The translations under genes and the position numbers were made by a program. From an uncultured Prevotella sp. (GTDB lineage Bacteria; Bacteroidota; Bacteroidia; Bacteroidales; Bacteroidaceae): 20,891 bases of DNA. The notes under the pieces are model-generated. The model had not been told where the DNA came from. It saw nothing but the letters and a program-made list of their open reading frames with translations, and ran no database searches. The DNA is taken from NCBI GenBank assembly GCA_900556795.1, contig USQD01000006.1, forward strand, positions 1 through 20,891, written 5' to 3'. Positions 1-8,235 of this stretch are shown here, piece by piece (positions within the stretch are counted from its first letter, which is position 1; every line of letters begins with the position of its first letter).

Positions 1-41
1 AATAATAAGGAGAAAAGGGCGAGTTTTTGAAGAATTCTCAG

Positions 42-49
42 TAAATTTG
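42..49 (+). promoter_or_regulatory. Putative -7 promoter box for the lipoprotein gene
   Basis: TAAATTTG followed by C matches the Bacteroidetes -7 consensus TAnnTTTG and lies 25 bases before the ATG at 75. No good -33 TTTG is found about 20 bases upstream, so the call rests on one box only. Confidence 0.4.
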
Positions 50-74
50 CAGCTAAAAAGAAAAATTGGATAGA

Positions 75-1460
75 ATGAAAAGGAAGTTTTTTGCTTTCGT
101 AGTGCTGCTGGCAGCTACTTTATCGCTCTCTTCATGTTTGAGCAGCGACGATGATTTAAATGTAGAATATACACATGATACTGCTATTACGGCGTTTTCT
201 CTGGGAAAACTTGACCAATGGGGTAAGACCAAAGACGGTACCAAGGATTCCTTGTACAAAGCTGTTGTGGCAGGTGCTAATTATAAATTTTATATAGATC
301 AGGCTACGCACCAGATTTATAATGTCGATTCCTTACCATGTGGAGTGAGGAATTCGGCTATGCTGGCTACTATTACAAGCAAGAATAGTAGCCTTGTCAT
401 GTTGCAGGATATTGATAAGCCTGATTCACTCATCACTTATTCAAGCACCGACTCTATCAATTTCTCCAAGCCACGACTCGTCCGTGTTTACAACAACGAC
501 TTCACCGCCTATGCTACATATACCGTGAAGGTAAACATCCACAAGGAAAAGGGTGATGTGTTTAACTGGCAGGAGAAGGCTCAGCTGAATTCTGTGCTCT
601 CTCAGCTCAGCCGTCTGAAGATGGTTGCGCTGGGCAGCAATATCTATGTGTTCGGAAAGAATGCTGAGGGATTGAAGATTTACAAGACTGCCAATACTGA
701 TGGTATGGGATGGCAGGAAGTAACTGCCAATGTTGCATTCGGTGCGGATGACTGCCAGAACGTAGTGGCTATGGGCAATAGTCTCTATATCTTGTCTGCG
801 GGAAAGATCTATGCTTCTGCAGATGGCGGCAACTGGCAGGAAAAGGGTAGTGATGCTTCTCTCAAACAGATGGTTGGCGCCAGCAGCAAGAACCTTTATG
901 CCTATACTGCTGCCGGTATCTCTGTTTCAAAGGATCAGGGTGCTAGCTGGACAGCTTTGGCTCTTGATAAGGGTATGGATTATCTGCCTACAAATAATCT
1001 CTCTCTGAGTGCTGCCACCATCCGTTCTGCCAAGAACGTAGAGTATCTCATGCTGATGGGTACACGAGACAAGAGTTATGGTGACTCTATTGCAACCATC
1101 TGGAACCATGTAGTAGACTATGATGCTGATGCTGCAGACAATGAGTGGAATTACTTTGAACTCGACAGCCATCAGCCATACAAGATGCCGATGATGGATC
1201 AGGTGTTGACCTGTGCGGCAGATACAGGCTTTGTTGCTGTTGGCAGCAATGGCAAATGGTATAAGAGCAAGAATAACGGAGTTAGCTGGAAGGTTGACTC
1301 TCTGGTTACTCTGCCTGCAGCCTTTACCTTTAACGTTAACAGCAGCATCGGTTTCTGTCGTGATGCCAACAATTACTATTGGCTGATTCGTGGTGGTAAT
1401 GTCTGGAAAGGCCGCTTCAATCGTGATGGCTGGCGCAAGGACCAAACTATTTTTGAATAA
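75..1460 (+). CDS. Beta-propeller lipoprotein, DUF6242-like
   Basis: The protein is about 461 aa. An open frame reaches back to a TTG at 66, but the ATG at 75 gives a clean lipoprotein signal: basic MKRK, a hydrophobic stretch, then a lipobox with Cys21. The residues after the Cys (LSSDDD) are acidic, like the lipoprotein export signals that send Bacteroidetes lipoproteins to the cell surface, so surface exposure is plausible. Three Asp-box/BNR-type motifs (SxDxGxxW) are visible near residues 248-254 (SADGGNW), 285-292 (SKDQGASW) and 398-405 (SKNNGVSW), which indicates a sialidase-like or exo-beta-propeller fold. The general architecture resembles Bacteroidales DUF6242 proteins. No catalytic residues are recognised and the ligand is unknown. 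The next gene starts 13 bases downstream, so the two are probably cotranscribed. Confidence 0.75.
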   Translation: MKRKFFAFVVLLAATLSLSSCLSSDDDLNVEYTHDTAITAFSLGKLDQWGKTKDGTKDSLYKAVVAGANYKFYIDQATHQIYNVDSLPCGVRNSAMLATITSKNSSLVMLQDIDKPDSLITYSSTDSINFSKPRLVRVYNNDFTAYATYTVKVNIHKEKGDVFNWQEKAQLNSVLSQLSRLKMVALGSNIYVFGKNAEGLKIYKTANTDGMGWQEVTANVAFGADDCQNVVAMGNSLYILSAGKIYASADGGNWQEKGSDASLKQMVGASSKNLYAYTAAGISVSKDQGASWTALALDKGMDYLPTNNLSLSAATIRSAKNVEYLMLMGTRDKSYGDSIATIWNHVVDYDADAADNEWNYFELDSHQPYKMPMMDQVLTCAADTGFVAVGSNGKWYKSKNNGVSWKVDSLVTLPAAFTFNVNSSIGFCRDANNYYWLIRGGNVWKGRFNRDGWRKDQTIFE

Positions 1461-1473
1461 CTGAAATGTAGTC

Positions 1474-2163
1474 ATGATCCGTAACTTATGCAGCCTGTTG
1501 CTTCTCATCAGCTTGCTTTCCGTTCAGAAGGCGCAAGCGCAGGATGACCCGCAATATCGATTGGAGATAGGTGCGGGCATAGGTACTATGGCGTATGAGG
1601 GCGACTTTAATGGCAGCATTTTCAAGAATATGCAGCCGATGGCTGCCATCGTGGGACGATATAATATCGACCCATACAAAGACTTGCGGTTGAATATAGG
1701 CTTGGGCAAGATAAAAGGTGCTTCGGGCAATGTGGATTCTTATTTTCCTGACTATGCCGAGCAATCTTATGCGTTTAATCATACGCTGGTAGATGCAAGC
1801 TTCGTGTTCGAGTATAACTTCTGGCCCTACGGTACAGGCAGGGATTATCGGGGAGCCAAGCCTTTGGTGCCGTTCATCTTTGGTGGTCTGGGTGCCACCT
1901 ATGCAGCGGGAAGTGAAAAGAATGTGTTTACAGCCAATGTACCTCTGGGTATAGGCGCAAAATATAAAGTAAGTGAACGACTGAACATAGGATTGGATTG
2001 GACCATCCATTTCTCGCTGAGCGATGAGCTGGATGGGGTGAAAGACCCTTACAGGGTAAGCAGTAGCGGAGCTTTCAAGAATACAGACTGCTACTCAACG
2101 CTGCAGGTGTCGCTGACCTATAGTTTCAGTGCAAAATGTAGAACTTGTAATAAAGAAGATTAA
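1474..2163 (+). CDS. DUF6089 family outer-membrane beta-barrel protein
   Basis: A 229-aa protein with a signal peptide (hydrophobic segment ending in AQAQ, about residues 1-22). It continues with alternating beta strands typical of a small eight-strand-like barrel: [59 protein letters not shown] and a C-terminal LQVSLTYSF. The motif of a glycine-rich first strand plus EGDF and the late D-E-L-D-G is typical of the DUF6089 family of Bacteroidetes, which is regularly found next to uppS and bamA. The function is unknown. The position just ahead of uppS/bamA suggests an envelope role, and the protein is probably made from the same transcript. Its TAA is followed after one base by the uppS ATG. Confidence 0.8.
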   Translation: MIRNLCSLLLLISLLSVQKAQAQDDPQYRLEIGAGIGTMAYEGDFNGSIFKNMQPMAAIVGRYNIDPYKDLRLNIGLGKIKGASGNVDSYFPDYAEQSYAFNHTLVDASFVFEYNFWPYGTGRDYRGAKPLVPFIFGGLGATYAAGSEKNVFTANVPLGIGAKYKVSERLNIGLDWTIHFSLSDELDGVKDPYRVSSSGAFKNTDCYSTLQVSLTYSFSAKCRTCNKED

Positions 2164-2164
2164 T

Positions 2165-2917
2165 ATGGACAACTTGGATATGAACAGAATACCTGAGCAC
2201 ATCGCCATCATCATGGACGGCAATGGACGCTGGGCAACAGATAGAGGCAAAGACCGCAGTTACGGTCATCAGGCAGGAGTGGACGCAGTGCGTTGCATTA
2301 CCTCTGAATGTACTCGCTTGGGTGTGAAATATCTTACCCTCTATACCTTCTCTACCGAAAACTGGAACCGTCCTGCCGACGAGATTTCTGCCTTGATGGG
2401 GCTGGTGCTGTCTTCATTGGAAGATGAAATCTTCATGAAGAACAACGTACGCTTCCAAGTGATAGGCGATGTGAAGCGATTGCCGCAGGCGGTACAGGAT
2501 AAGTTGCAGGAAACAATGGATCATACAGCCAAGAATGATGCCATGACCATGGTGGTAGCCCTGAGCTACTCTTCGCGCTGGGAAATCATGAAAGCGATGA
2601 AGGAAACCGTAAAGGAAGCCATGGAGAAGGGTGCCAGCTATGAGGAAGTAGAGAAGATGCTGACCGAGGAGAACTTTGAGAAGCATCTGGAGACCAACTT
2701 CATGCCAGACCCCGATCTCCTGATCCGTACGGGTGGTGAGTTGCGTATCAGCAACTATCTGTTGTGGCAGATTGCATATTCAGAGTTGTATTTCTGCGAT
2801 ACTTACTGGCCCGACTTCAACGAGGAGTGCCTGCACAAGGCTATTGCGAGTTACCAGGCTCGCCAGCGTCGCTTTGGCAAGACAGAGGCTCAGGTAGAAG
2901 CAGAGGAAGAAAAGTAA
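2165..2917 (+). CDS. uppS: Isoprenyl (undecaprenyl diphosphate) synthase
   Basis: A 250-aa cis-prenyltransferase. It condenses isopentenyl diphosphate onto farnesyl diphosphate to make undecaprenyl diphosphate, the lipid carrier for peptidoglycan and O-antigen. Family signatures are all present: [13 protein letters not shown] with catalytic Asp18, the YGHQAGV segment, [13 protein letters not shown], and the C-terminal signature from Asp184 ([15 protein letters not shown]) with the SELYF...WPDF tail. Length is normal for the family. The frame is open back to 2129 inside the previous gene, but the ATG at 2165 directly after the upstream TAA is the natural start. A second in-frame ATG at 2180 would also keep the whole domain. 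Translational coupling to the DUF6089 gene is likely. Confidence 0.96.
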   Translation: MDNLDMNRIPEHIAIIMDGNGRWATDRGKDRSYGHQAGVDAVRCITSECTRLGVKYLTLYTFSTENWNRPADEISALMGLVLSSLEDEIFMKNNVRFQVIGDVKRLPQAVQDKLQETMDHTAKNDAMTMVVALSYSSRWEIMKAMKETVKEAMEKGASYEEVEKMLTEENFEKHLETNFMPDPDLLIRTGGELRISNYLLWQIAYSELYFCDTYWPDFNEECLHKAIASYQARQRRFGKTEAQVEAEEEK

Positions 2918-2970
2918 TAAACATTCCCTAATATAAGAAACGACAATACATTATATATAATAAGGTATAA

Positions 2971-5607
2971 ATGAACAAGCTAAGAAAGATTTTCATCCTG
3001 CTGCTAGGCGTTATGGCAAGTATGCAGATTCAAGCACAAGATAAGATCGTAAATCCCGACATCTCTTATGCTGGTACACCCCGTACGCTGAAACTGGGGG
3101 GCATCAATGTATCGGGTGTGGAAGGATACGAAGACTATGTGCTTACGGGTATCTCTGGACTTACAGTAGGAGAGGAGATTACTGTACCTGGAGACGACAT
3201 CACTACTGCTGTCAAGCGTTACTGGAAGCATGGACTCTTCTCGAAGGTTGCTATTGCTGCCGACTCTATCGTGGGTGAGAAACTCTATCTCCACATCTAT
3301 CTGGCTGTTCGCCCTCGTATCTCAAACATCAATTACATCGGTTTGAAGAAGAGCGAACGTGAAGACATGGAGCAGAAACTCGGTATGGTGAAGGGTACGC
3401 AGGTTACTCCTAATATGCTGGACCGTGCCAAGATTCTTGCCAAGAAATACTTCGACGACAAGGGTTTCAAGAACGCCGACATCCAGATTAACCAGCGTGA
3501 TGACGTGGCTAACAAGGGACAGGTAATCCTTGATGTGATAGTAGACAAGAAGGAAAAGATCAAGGTACACGAGATTACCATCGATGGTAACGAGCAGCTG
3601 AGCGACAGGAAGATCAAGGGTGGACTCTTCTCCAAGGGTGCCTTTGCCAAGACTCATGAGGCAGGTAAGTTTGCCACTTTCTTCAAATCCAAGAAGTTTA
3701 CACCTGAGCGTTGGAAGGAAGATAAGGAGAAACTGATCGAGAAATACTACGAATATGGTTATCGCGATGCACAGATTCTGGAAGACAGCGTGAGCAACTT
3801 CGATGACAAGCATGTAAATGTATATGTCAAGGTTGATGAAGGCAAGAGATATTATCTGAGAAATATCACATGGTCGGGTAATACCGTATACAATACCTTC
3901 GACCTGGATCGCATTCTGGGTATGAAGAAGGGTGATGTATATAACCAGAAGTTACTGAAAAAGCGACTCAATGAGGACGATGATGCGGTTTCCAACCTCT
4001 ATTATAACAATGGTTACGTGTTCTCTAACATCAATCCTGCCGAAATCAACATCGACGGAGATTCCATCGACCTGGAGATGCGCGTGACAGAAGGACCTCA
4101 GGCTTATCTGAGCCATGTACGTATCAACGGTAATACCCGTCTCTATGAGAACGTAGTACGCCGAGAGCTCCGTACCAAGCCAGGTGACCTCTTCTCTAAG
4201 GATGCCCTGCTGCGTTCGGCACGTGAGTTGGCTTCCATGGGTCACTTCGATGCAGAAAAGGTGGCACCAGACGTAAAGCCTAATCCTGAGGATGGTACTG
4301 TGGATGTAAACTGGAACCTGGAGCAGAAGAGTAATGACCAGATTGAGTTCTCGCTCGGTTGGGGTCAGACCGGTGTCATCGGACGTGTGGGATTGAAGCT
4401 CAACAACTTCTCCATGGCAAACCTCTTCAACAAGAACAAGGAGCATCGTGGTATCATGCCTATCGGTGACGGTGAGGTGCTCAGTATCGGTGCACAGACC
4501 AATGGTACCTACTATCAGAGCTACAACGTAAGCTACTCTACCAACTGGTTTGGCGGCAAGCGCCCTATCCAGTTCAGCGTAGGTGCATACTACAGTAAGA
4601 GTACCGACGTGTCAAGCAACTATTACAATAGTGCTTACATGAACAACTATTACAGTTATATGTATGGTTATGGTTCTAGTTACTATAACAACTACGAGAA
4701 TTATTACGATCCAGACAAGTATATCCAGATGGTGGGTGTAAGCCTCGGTTGGGGTAAGCGCCTCCGTTGGCCGGATGATTACTTCACCTTGTCTGTACAG
4801 TTGGCTTACCAGCGCTACATGATGAAGAACTGGAGCTATATGTTGATGACCAACGGTAATGCGAACAACTTGAACTTGACTATTGCATTGAACCGTACAT
4901 CAACCGACAACCAGCTCTTCCCACGTACAGGTTCTGAGTTCGAGGCAAGCGTCAACCTTACTCCACCATGGAGTGCGTTCGACAACAAGGACTACAAGAA
5001 TCTGGCAAACAACTCTCAGTCTGCCACCTATTCAATGGAGCAGCAGGAGAAGTATCGCTGGATTGAGTATCACAAGTGGAAGTTCAAGGCAAAAACCTAT
5101 ACCGCACTCACCGAGGGTCAGAAGTGCTTCGTATTGATGACCCGTGTAGAACTCGGTTTGCTCGGTGCTTACAACAAGTACAAGAAGAGTCCATTCGAGA
5201 CCTATTATGTGGGTGGTGACGGTATGAGCGGTTATTCATCATATTATGGTGAGGAAACCATCGGTCTCCGTGGTTATGAGAACGGTTCTGTATCATACGG
5301 CCGCAGCACAGGTTACTATGCTTATGCCTACGACCGCTTCTCACTGGAGCTCCGTTATCCATTCCTCCTGGGTAATACCACCATTTATGGTTTGACCTTC
5401 GTAGAGGCAGGTAACGCCTGGTATGATACCAAGGACTTCAACCCATTCAGCATGAAGCGTAGTGCCGGTGTGGGTGTTCGTATCTTCCTGCCAATGGTAG
5501 GTTTGATGGGTATTGACTGGGCATACGGTTTCGACAAGGTATGGAACGGAAGCCAGTATAAGAAGGGTGGAAGCCAGTTCCACTTCATCTTGGGTCAGGA
5601 ATTCTAA
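2971..5607 (+). CDS. bamA: Outer membrane protein assembly factor BamA
   Basis: An 878-aa Omp85 protein, the core of the machine that folds beta-barrel proteins into the outer membrane. Residues 1-23 form a signal peptide ending IQAQ. Residues from about 35 to 455 hold the POTRA repeats (for example VHEITIDGNEQL, LRNITWSGNTVYN, LSHVRINGNTRLYENVVRREL). The 16-strand barrel starts near IEFSLGWGQTG, about residue 459. The loop-6 signature appears as LRGY at 766-769 in IGLRGYENGS, the counterpart of VRGF/Y. Residues 551-584 are extremely tyrosine-rich (14 Tyr in 34), probably an extracellular loop insertion. It sits 53 bases after uppS and 11 bases before the first ompH gene, the usual Bacteroidales order. 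Confidence 0.95.
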   Translation: MNKLRKIFILLLGVMASMQIQAQDKIVNPDISYAGTPRTLKLGGINVSGVEGYEDYVLTGISGLTVGEEITVPGDDITTAVKRYWKHGLFSKVAIAADSIVGEKLYLHIYLAVRPRISNINYIGLKKSEREDMEQKLGMVKGTQVTPNMLDRAKILAKKYFDDKGFKNADIQINQRDDVANKGQVILDVIVDKKEKIKVHEITIDGNEQLSDRKIKGGLFSKGAFAKTHEAGKFATFFKSKKFTPERWKEDKEKLIEKYYEYGYRDAQILEDSVSNFDDKHVNVYVKVDEGKRYYLRNITWSGNTVYNTFDLDRILGMKKGDVYNQKLLKKRLNEDDDAVSNLYYNNGYVFSNINPAEINIDGDSIDLEMRVTEGPQAYLSHVRINGNTRLYENVVRRELRTKPGDLFSKDALLRSARELASMGHFDAEKVAPDVKPNPEDGTVDVNWNLEQKSNDQIEFSLGWGQTGVIGRVGLKLNNFSMANLFNKNKEHRGIMPIGDGEVLSIGAQTNGTYYQSYNVSYSTNWFGGKRPIQFSVGAYYSKSTDVSSNYYNSAYMNNYYSYMYGYGSSYYNNYENYYDPDKYIQMVGVSLGWGKRLRWPDDYFTLSVQLAYQRYMMKNWSYMLMTNGNANNLNLTIALNRTSTDNQLFPRTGSEFEASVNLTPPWSAFDNKDYKNLANNSQSATYSMEQQEKYRWIEYHKWKFKAKTYTALTEGQKCFVLMTRVELGLLGAYNKYKKSPFETYYVGGDGMSGYSSYYGEETIGLRGYENGSVSYGRSTGYYAYAYDRFSLELRYPFLLGNTTIYGLTFVEAGNAWYDTKDFNPFSMKRSAGVGVRIFLPMVGLMGIDWAYGFDKVWNGSQYKKGGSQFHFILGQEF

Positions 5608-5618
5608 AGATAAATCTT

Positions 5619-6131
5619 ATGAAAAAAATAGTATTGATGCTGATGATGGCTGTAGCAGCCATCTCAGCACATGCACAGAAATATGCATTGGTAGATATGG
5701 AATATATTCTGAAGAATATTCCAGCTTATGAGCGTGCCAATGAGCAGCTGAACCAGGCAAGTCGTCTATGGCAGGCCGAAGTAGAAGCTCTTAATACAGA
5801 GGCAAGCACGCTGTACAAGAACTATCAGAACGAAGTGGTGTTCCTCTCACAGGAACAGAAGAAGGCTAAGCAGGATGCCATCATGCAGAAAGAGAAGGAA
5901 GCCAGCGACCTGAAAAAGAAATATTTCGGGGCTGAAGGCGAACTTTATAAAAAGCGTGAGGCACTGATGGGACCTATCCAGGAAGAGATTTACAATGCCG
6001 TAAAGGAAATCTCTGACCTGCGTGGTTATTCACTGGTCATAGACCGTGCCAGCAACAATGGCATCATTTTTGCTTCGCCAAAGGTAGATATTAGTAATGA
6101 AGTGCTCCAAAAATTAGGTTATTCCAAATAA
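5619..6131 (+). CDS. OmpH/Skp-like periplasmic chaperone, copy 1
   Basis: A 170-aa secreted protein. The signal peptide (MKKIVLMLMM...AHAQ) is followed by KYALVDMEYILKNIPAYERA, the usual OmpH N-terminal strand and helix start. A long charged helical region (about residues 45-125, rich in Gln, Lys and Glu) forms the coiled-coil tentacle. The C-terminal strand region YSLVIDRASNNGIIFA closes the Skp fold. Skp-type chaperones carry unfolded outer-membrane proteins through the periplasm to BamA, which fits the position 11 bases after bamA. It is the first of three consecutive paralogues, which differ in length and in their C-termini. Confidence 0.9.
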   Translation: MKKIVLMLMMAVAAISAHAQKYALVDMEYILKNIPAYERANEQLNQASRLWQAEVEALNTEASTLYKNYQNEVVFLSQEQKKAKQDAIMQKEKEASDLKKKYFGAEGELYKKREALMGPIQEEIYNAVKEISDLRGYSLVIDRASNNGIIFASPKVDISNEVLQKLGYSK

Positions 6132-6137
6132 TAATTG

Positions 6138-6145
6138 TATATTTG
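6138..6145 (+). promoter_or_regulatory. Putative -7 promoter box for ompH copy 2
   Basis: TATATTTG followed by CAG fits the Bacteroidetes TAnnTTTG box just after the stop of the first ompH gene. The -33 region, which falls inside that gene, is not a good TTTG match. If used, transcription would start near 6151, with the 20-bp palindrome at 6163-6182 in the early leader. Confidence 0.4.
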
Positions 6146-6162
6146 CAGCCGATAGTGAACGT

Positions 6163-6182
6163 ATGGCGCCAGCTGGCGCCAT
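6163..6182. repeat. 20-bp perfect GC-rich palindrome in the ompH leader
   Basis: ATGGCGCCAGCTGGCGCCAT is identical to its own reverse complement over 20 bases and stands out in an AT-rich gap. It lies between the putative promoter at 6138 and the ATG at 6225. It is not followed by a T run, so it does not look like an intrinsic terminator. A protein-binding site or an mRNA 5'-end hairpin is possible. Confidence 0.85.
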
Positions 6183-6224
6183 GGGAACATAAATTAGAAT
6201 TAATAATCAAAAAGAAATAAAACA

Positions 6225-6710
6225 ATGAAAAAGCTTATTTTAATGTTGATGCTTTGTGCACCAATGACAATGATGGCACAGAAGTTTGGCAAGGTAAATA
6301 CACAGCAGATTATGCAGTCTCTGCCAGATGTTGCTAAGGCTAACGGCGAGATGGAAGCTCTCCAGAAGCAGAAGGAGAACGACCTCAAGGCTATGCAGGA
6401 CGAGTTCCAGCGCAAGGCTGATGAATACCAGAAGGGCCAGAGCACAATGAACGCTACTGCCAAGCAGCAGAAGGAGACTGAACTGCAGGGTCTTCAGCAG
6501 AAGATTCAGCAGGCTTACCAGGACGGACAGCAGGAGTTGCAGAAGAAGAGCAGCGAGCTCATGCAGCCTATCGTAGCTAAGGTTCGTACTGCTATCGAGG
6601 CAGTAGGTAAGGCTGGTAACTATACTTACATCTTTGAGGAAGGTGCTGCTGTTTATACAGGTACCAACGTGGTTGATGTAACCAAGGAGGTTCAGGCTAA
6701 GATTAAGTAA
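6225..6710 (+). CDS. OmpH/Skp-like periplasmic chaperone, copy 2
   Basis: A 161-aa protein with a signal peptide (MKKLILMLMLCAP...MMAQ) and then KFGKVNTQQIMQSLPDVAKANGEM, the OmpH start motif. A glutamine-rich coiled coil follows (about residues 45-120, such as KQQKETELQGLQQKIQQAYQDG). It ends with NYTYIFEEGAAVYTG and VDVTKEVQAKIK, the typical short C-terminal strands of the family. Size equals E. coli Skp (161 aa precursor). It has its own putative promoter and palindrome upstream and a strong terminator downstream, so it may be expressed at a different level from its neighbours. Confidence 0.92.
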   Translation: MKKLILMLMLCAPMTMMAQKFGKVNTQQIMQSLPDVAKANGEMEALQKQKENDLKAMQDEFQRKADEYQKGQSTMNATAKQQKETELQGLQQKIQQAYQDGQQELQKKSSELMQPIVAKVRTAIEAVGKAGNYTYIFEEGAAVYTGTNVVDVTKEVQAKIK

Positions 6711-6737
6711 TCAATCGGTTCATTCGATATTAAGCTG

Positions 6738-6767
6738 AGGGCAGGCACAAGTGCCTGCCCTTATTTA
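6738..6767 (+). terminator. Intrinsic terminator after ompH copy 2
   Basis: A 10-bp perfect stem, AGGGCAGGCA with TGCCTGCCCT, closes a CAAG tetraloop and is followed by TATTTATC. The tail is only moderately T-rich, so termination may be partial and allow read-through to the third ompH gene and murI. Confidence 0.75.
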
Positions 6768-6813
6768 TCATCCAGTATATTCATATATATAATATAATAA
6801 GGTATCACGCATC

Positions 6814-7365
6814 ATGAAAAAGAATCTCTTATTTTTGGCTTTCGCTCTTGTTGCACTCTCGGCTTCTGCCCAGCAGACCCCGACAGTAGAGGCACATTCT
6901 GCGACTACTGCTGCCCAGCCAGCATTGCGATTTGGCTACTTCAGTTTTGAGCAGGTTTTTCATACCATGCCTGGCTATGCCATAGCTAAGCATAATATGG
7001 ACGAACTCCGAGGCAAATATGATGAAGAAACCAAGCGTGTTGAGACTGAGTTTAACAGCAAGTATGAGGAATTTCTTGATGGCCAGCGCTCTTATGCCAA
7101 GTCTATCTTAGAGAAAAGACAGGCTGAGCTGCGTGAGTTGATGGAGAAGAATATTGCCTTCAAGGCTGAGGCTGCCCGCCTTCTGAAAAAGGCAGAGGAG
7201 GAGGCTTATGCTCCATTAAAGGCAAAGATGAATGAGGCCTTACAGCAGATAGGTAAGGAGAATGGATTTGCTTTCATTCTCAATACTGATAACAACGCCA
7301 CTCCTTATCTGAGTGCTGAGATGGGGGTGGATATTACAGAAGCACTAAAGAAGAAAATGAAATGA
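6814..7365 (+). CDS. OmpH/Skp-like periplasmic chaperone, copy 3
   Basis: A 183-aa protein with a signal peptide (MKKNLLFLAFALVALSASAQ) and a short Thr/Ala-rich linker to about residue 36. The OmpH fold follows: RFGYFSFEQVFHTMPGYAIAKHNM, a charged coiled coil (about 60-140), and FAFILNTDNNATPYLS near the end. The linker makes it the longest of the three copies. Its TGA overlaps the murI ATG by four bases (ATGA), so murI is translationally coupled to it. It is preceded by an AT-rich leader that shares TATAATAAGGTAT with the bamA leader. Confidence 0.9.
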   Translation: MKKNLLFLAFALVALSASAQQTPTVEAHSATTAAQPALRFGYFSFEQVFHTMPGYAIAKHNMDELRGKYDEETKRVETEFNSKYEEFLDGQRSYAKSILEKRQAELRELMEKNIAFKAEAARLLKKAEEEAYAPLKAKMNEALQQIGKENGFAFILNTDNNATPYLSAEMGVDITEALKKKMK

Positions 7366-8198
7366 TGTTGCCATCTAATCCGGGACCTATCGGTATCTTC
7401 GATTCGGGCTATGGCGGTCTTACTATCCTGCATGGATTGCGCCAGCTCTTGCCTCAGTATGACTATATGTACTTGGGCGATAATGCCCGTGCCCCTTACG
7501 GTTCCCGTTCCTTCGAGGTTGTATACAAATTTACCCGCCAGGCGGTTATCAAGTTGTTCTCCATGGGGTGTCATCTGGTTATCCTGGGTTGCAATACTGC
7601 ATCTGCGAAAGCCCTGCGCTCCATCCAGCAGAGGGATATTCCGGAATTGGATCCGGATCGCCGCGTACTGGGTATTATCCGGCCTACTGCTGAGGTGATA
7701 GGTGAACTCACCAAGAGCCGCCATGTGGGTATCCTTGCCACAGAAGGTACCATCAAGAGTGAGAGCTACAAGATGGAAATAGGTAAGCTGTGGCCAGATA
7801 TAGAGGTAAGCGGTGTGTCTTGTCCTCTCTGGGCTGCCATCGTGGAAGCTAATGAAGCGGATAGTCCTGGTGCTGATTACTTCGTCAAGAAACGCATCGA
7901 TCAGTTGATGCGAAAGGATGCTGATATTGATACCATCATCTTGGGTTGTACCCATTATCCGCTGCTCATGAGCAGCATCGTGAAGAATATTCCTGACGGG
8001 GTGAGGGTTGTGCCCCAGGGACAGTATGTGGCAAATAGCCTGAAGGATTATCTGAAGCGCCATCCAAACATGGAACAGATGGTTACGAAGGGGGGAACCT
8101 GCCAGTATCTGACTACTGAAAGTGAGGAAAAGTTCAAAGAGTCTGCGTTGATCTTCCTGCATGAGCAGGTAAGTGTTACTCACGTAGACCTGGAATAA
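7362..8198 (+). CDS. murI: Glutamate racemase
   Basis: A 278-aa cofactor-independent racemase that converts L-glutamate to D-glutamate for peptidoglycan synthesis in the cytoplasm. The sequence shows IGIFDSGYGGLT (Asp14/Ser15), YLGDNARAPYG, the first catalytic cysteine Cys77 in GCNTAS, and the second, Cys196, in LGCTHYPLL, all in the normal order and spacing. The first two codons are both ATG. The one at 7362 overlaps the upstream stop; starting at 7365 would change nothing else. The stop codon lies inside a 14-bp AT-rich tandem duplication that separates it from rbfA. Confidence 0.96.
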   Translation: MMLPSNPGPIGIFDSGYGGLTILHGLRQLLPQYDYMYLGDNARAPYGSRSFEVVYKFTRQAVIKLFSMGCHLVILGCNTASAKALRSIQQRDIPELDPDRRVLGIIRPTAEVIGELTKSRHVGILATEGTIKSESYKMEIGKLWPDIEVSGVSCPLWAAIVEANEADSPGADYFVKKRIDQLMRKDADIDTIILGCTHYPLLMSSIVKNIPDGVRVVPQGQYVANSLKDYLKRHPNMEQMVTKGGTCQYLTTESEEKFKESALIFLHEQVSVTHVDLE

Positions 8199-8222
8199 TT
8201 TATAATTGATAATTTATAATTA
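8195..8222. repeat. 14-bp tandem duplication in the murI-rbfA gap
   Basis: Two adjacent copies of ATAATTTATAATT plus one base (G in the first, A in the second) run through the murI stop codon. They are pure AT-rich spacer sequence and probably arose by slippage. No function is evident. Confidence 0.7.
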
Positions 8223-8235
8223 ATAGTTAAGAATT

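Noticed and set aside
7305..8183. 292-aa minus-strand open frame opposite murI
   Set aside because: It shows no family features, and the plus strand clearly encodes glutamate racemase with both catalytic cysteines.
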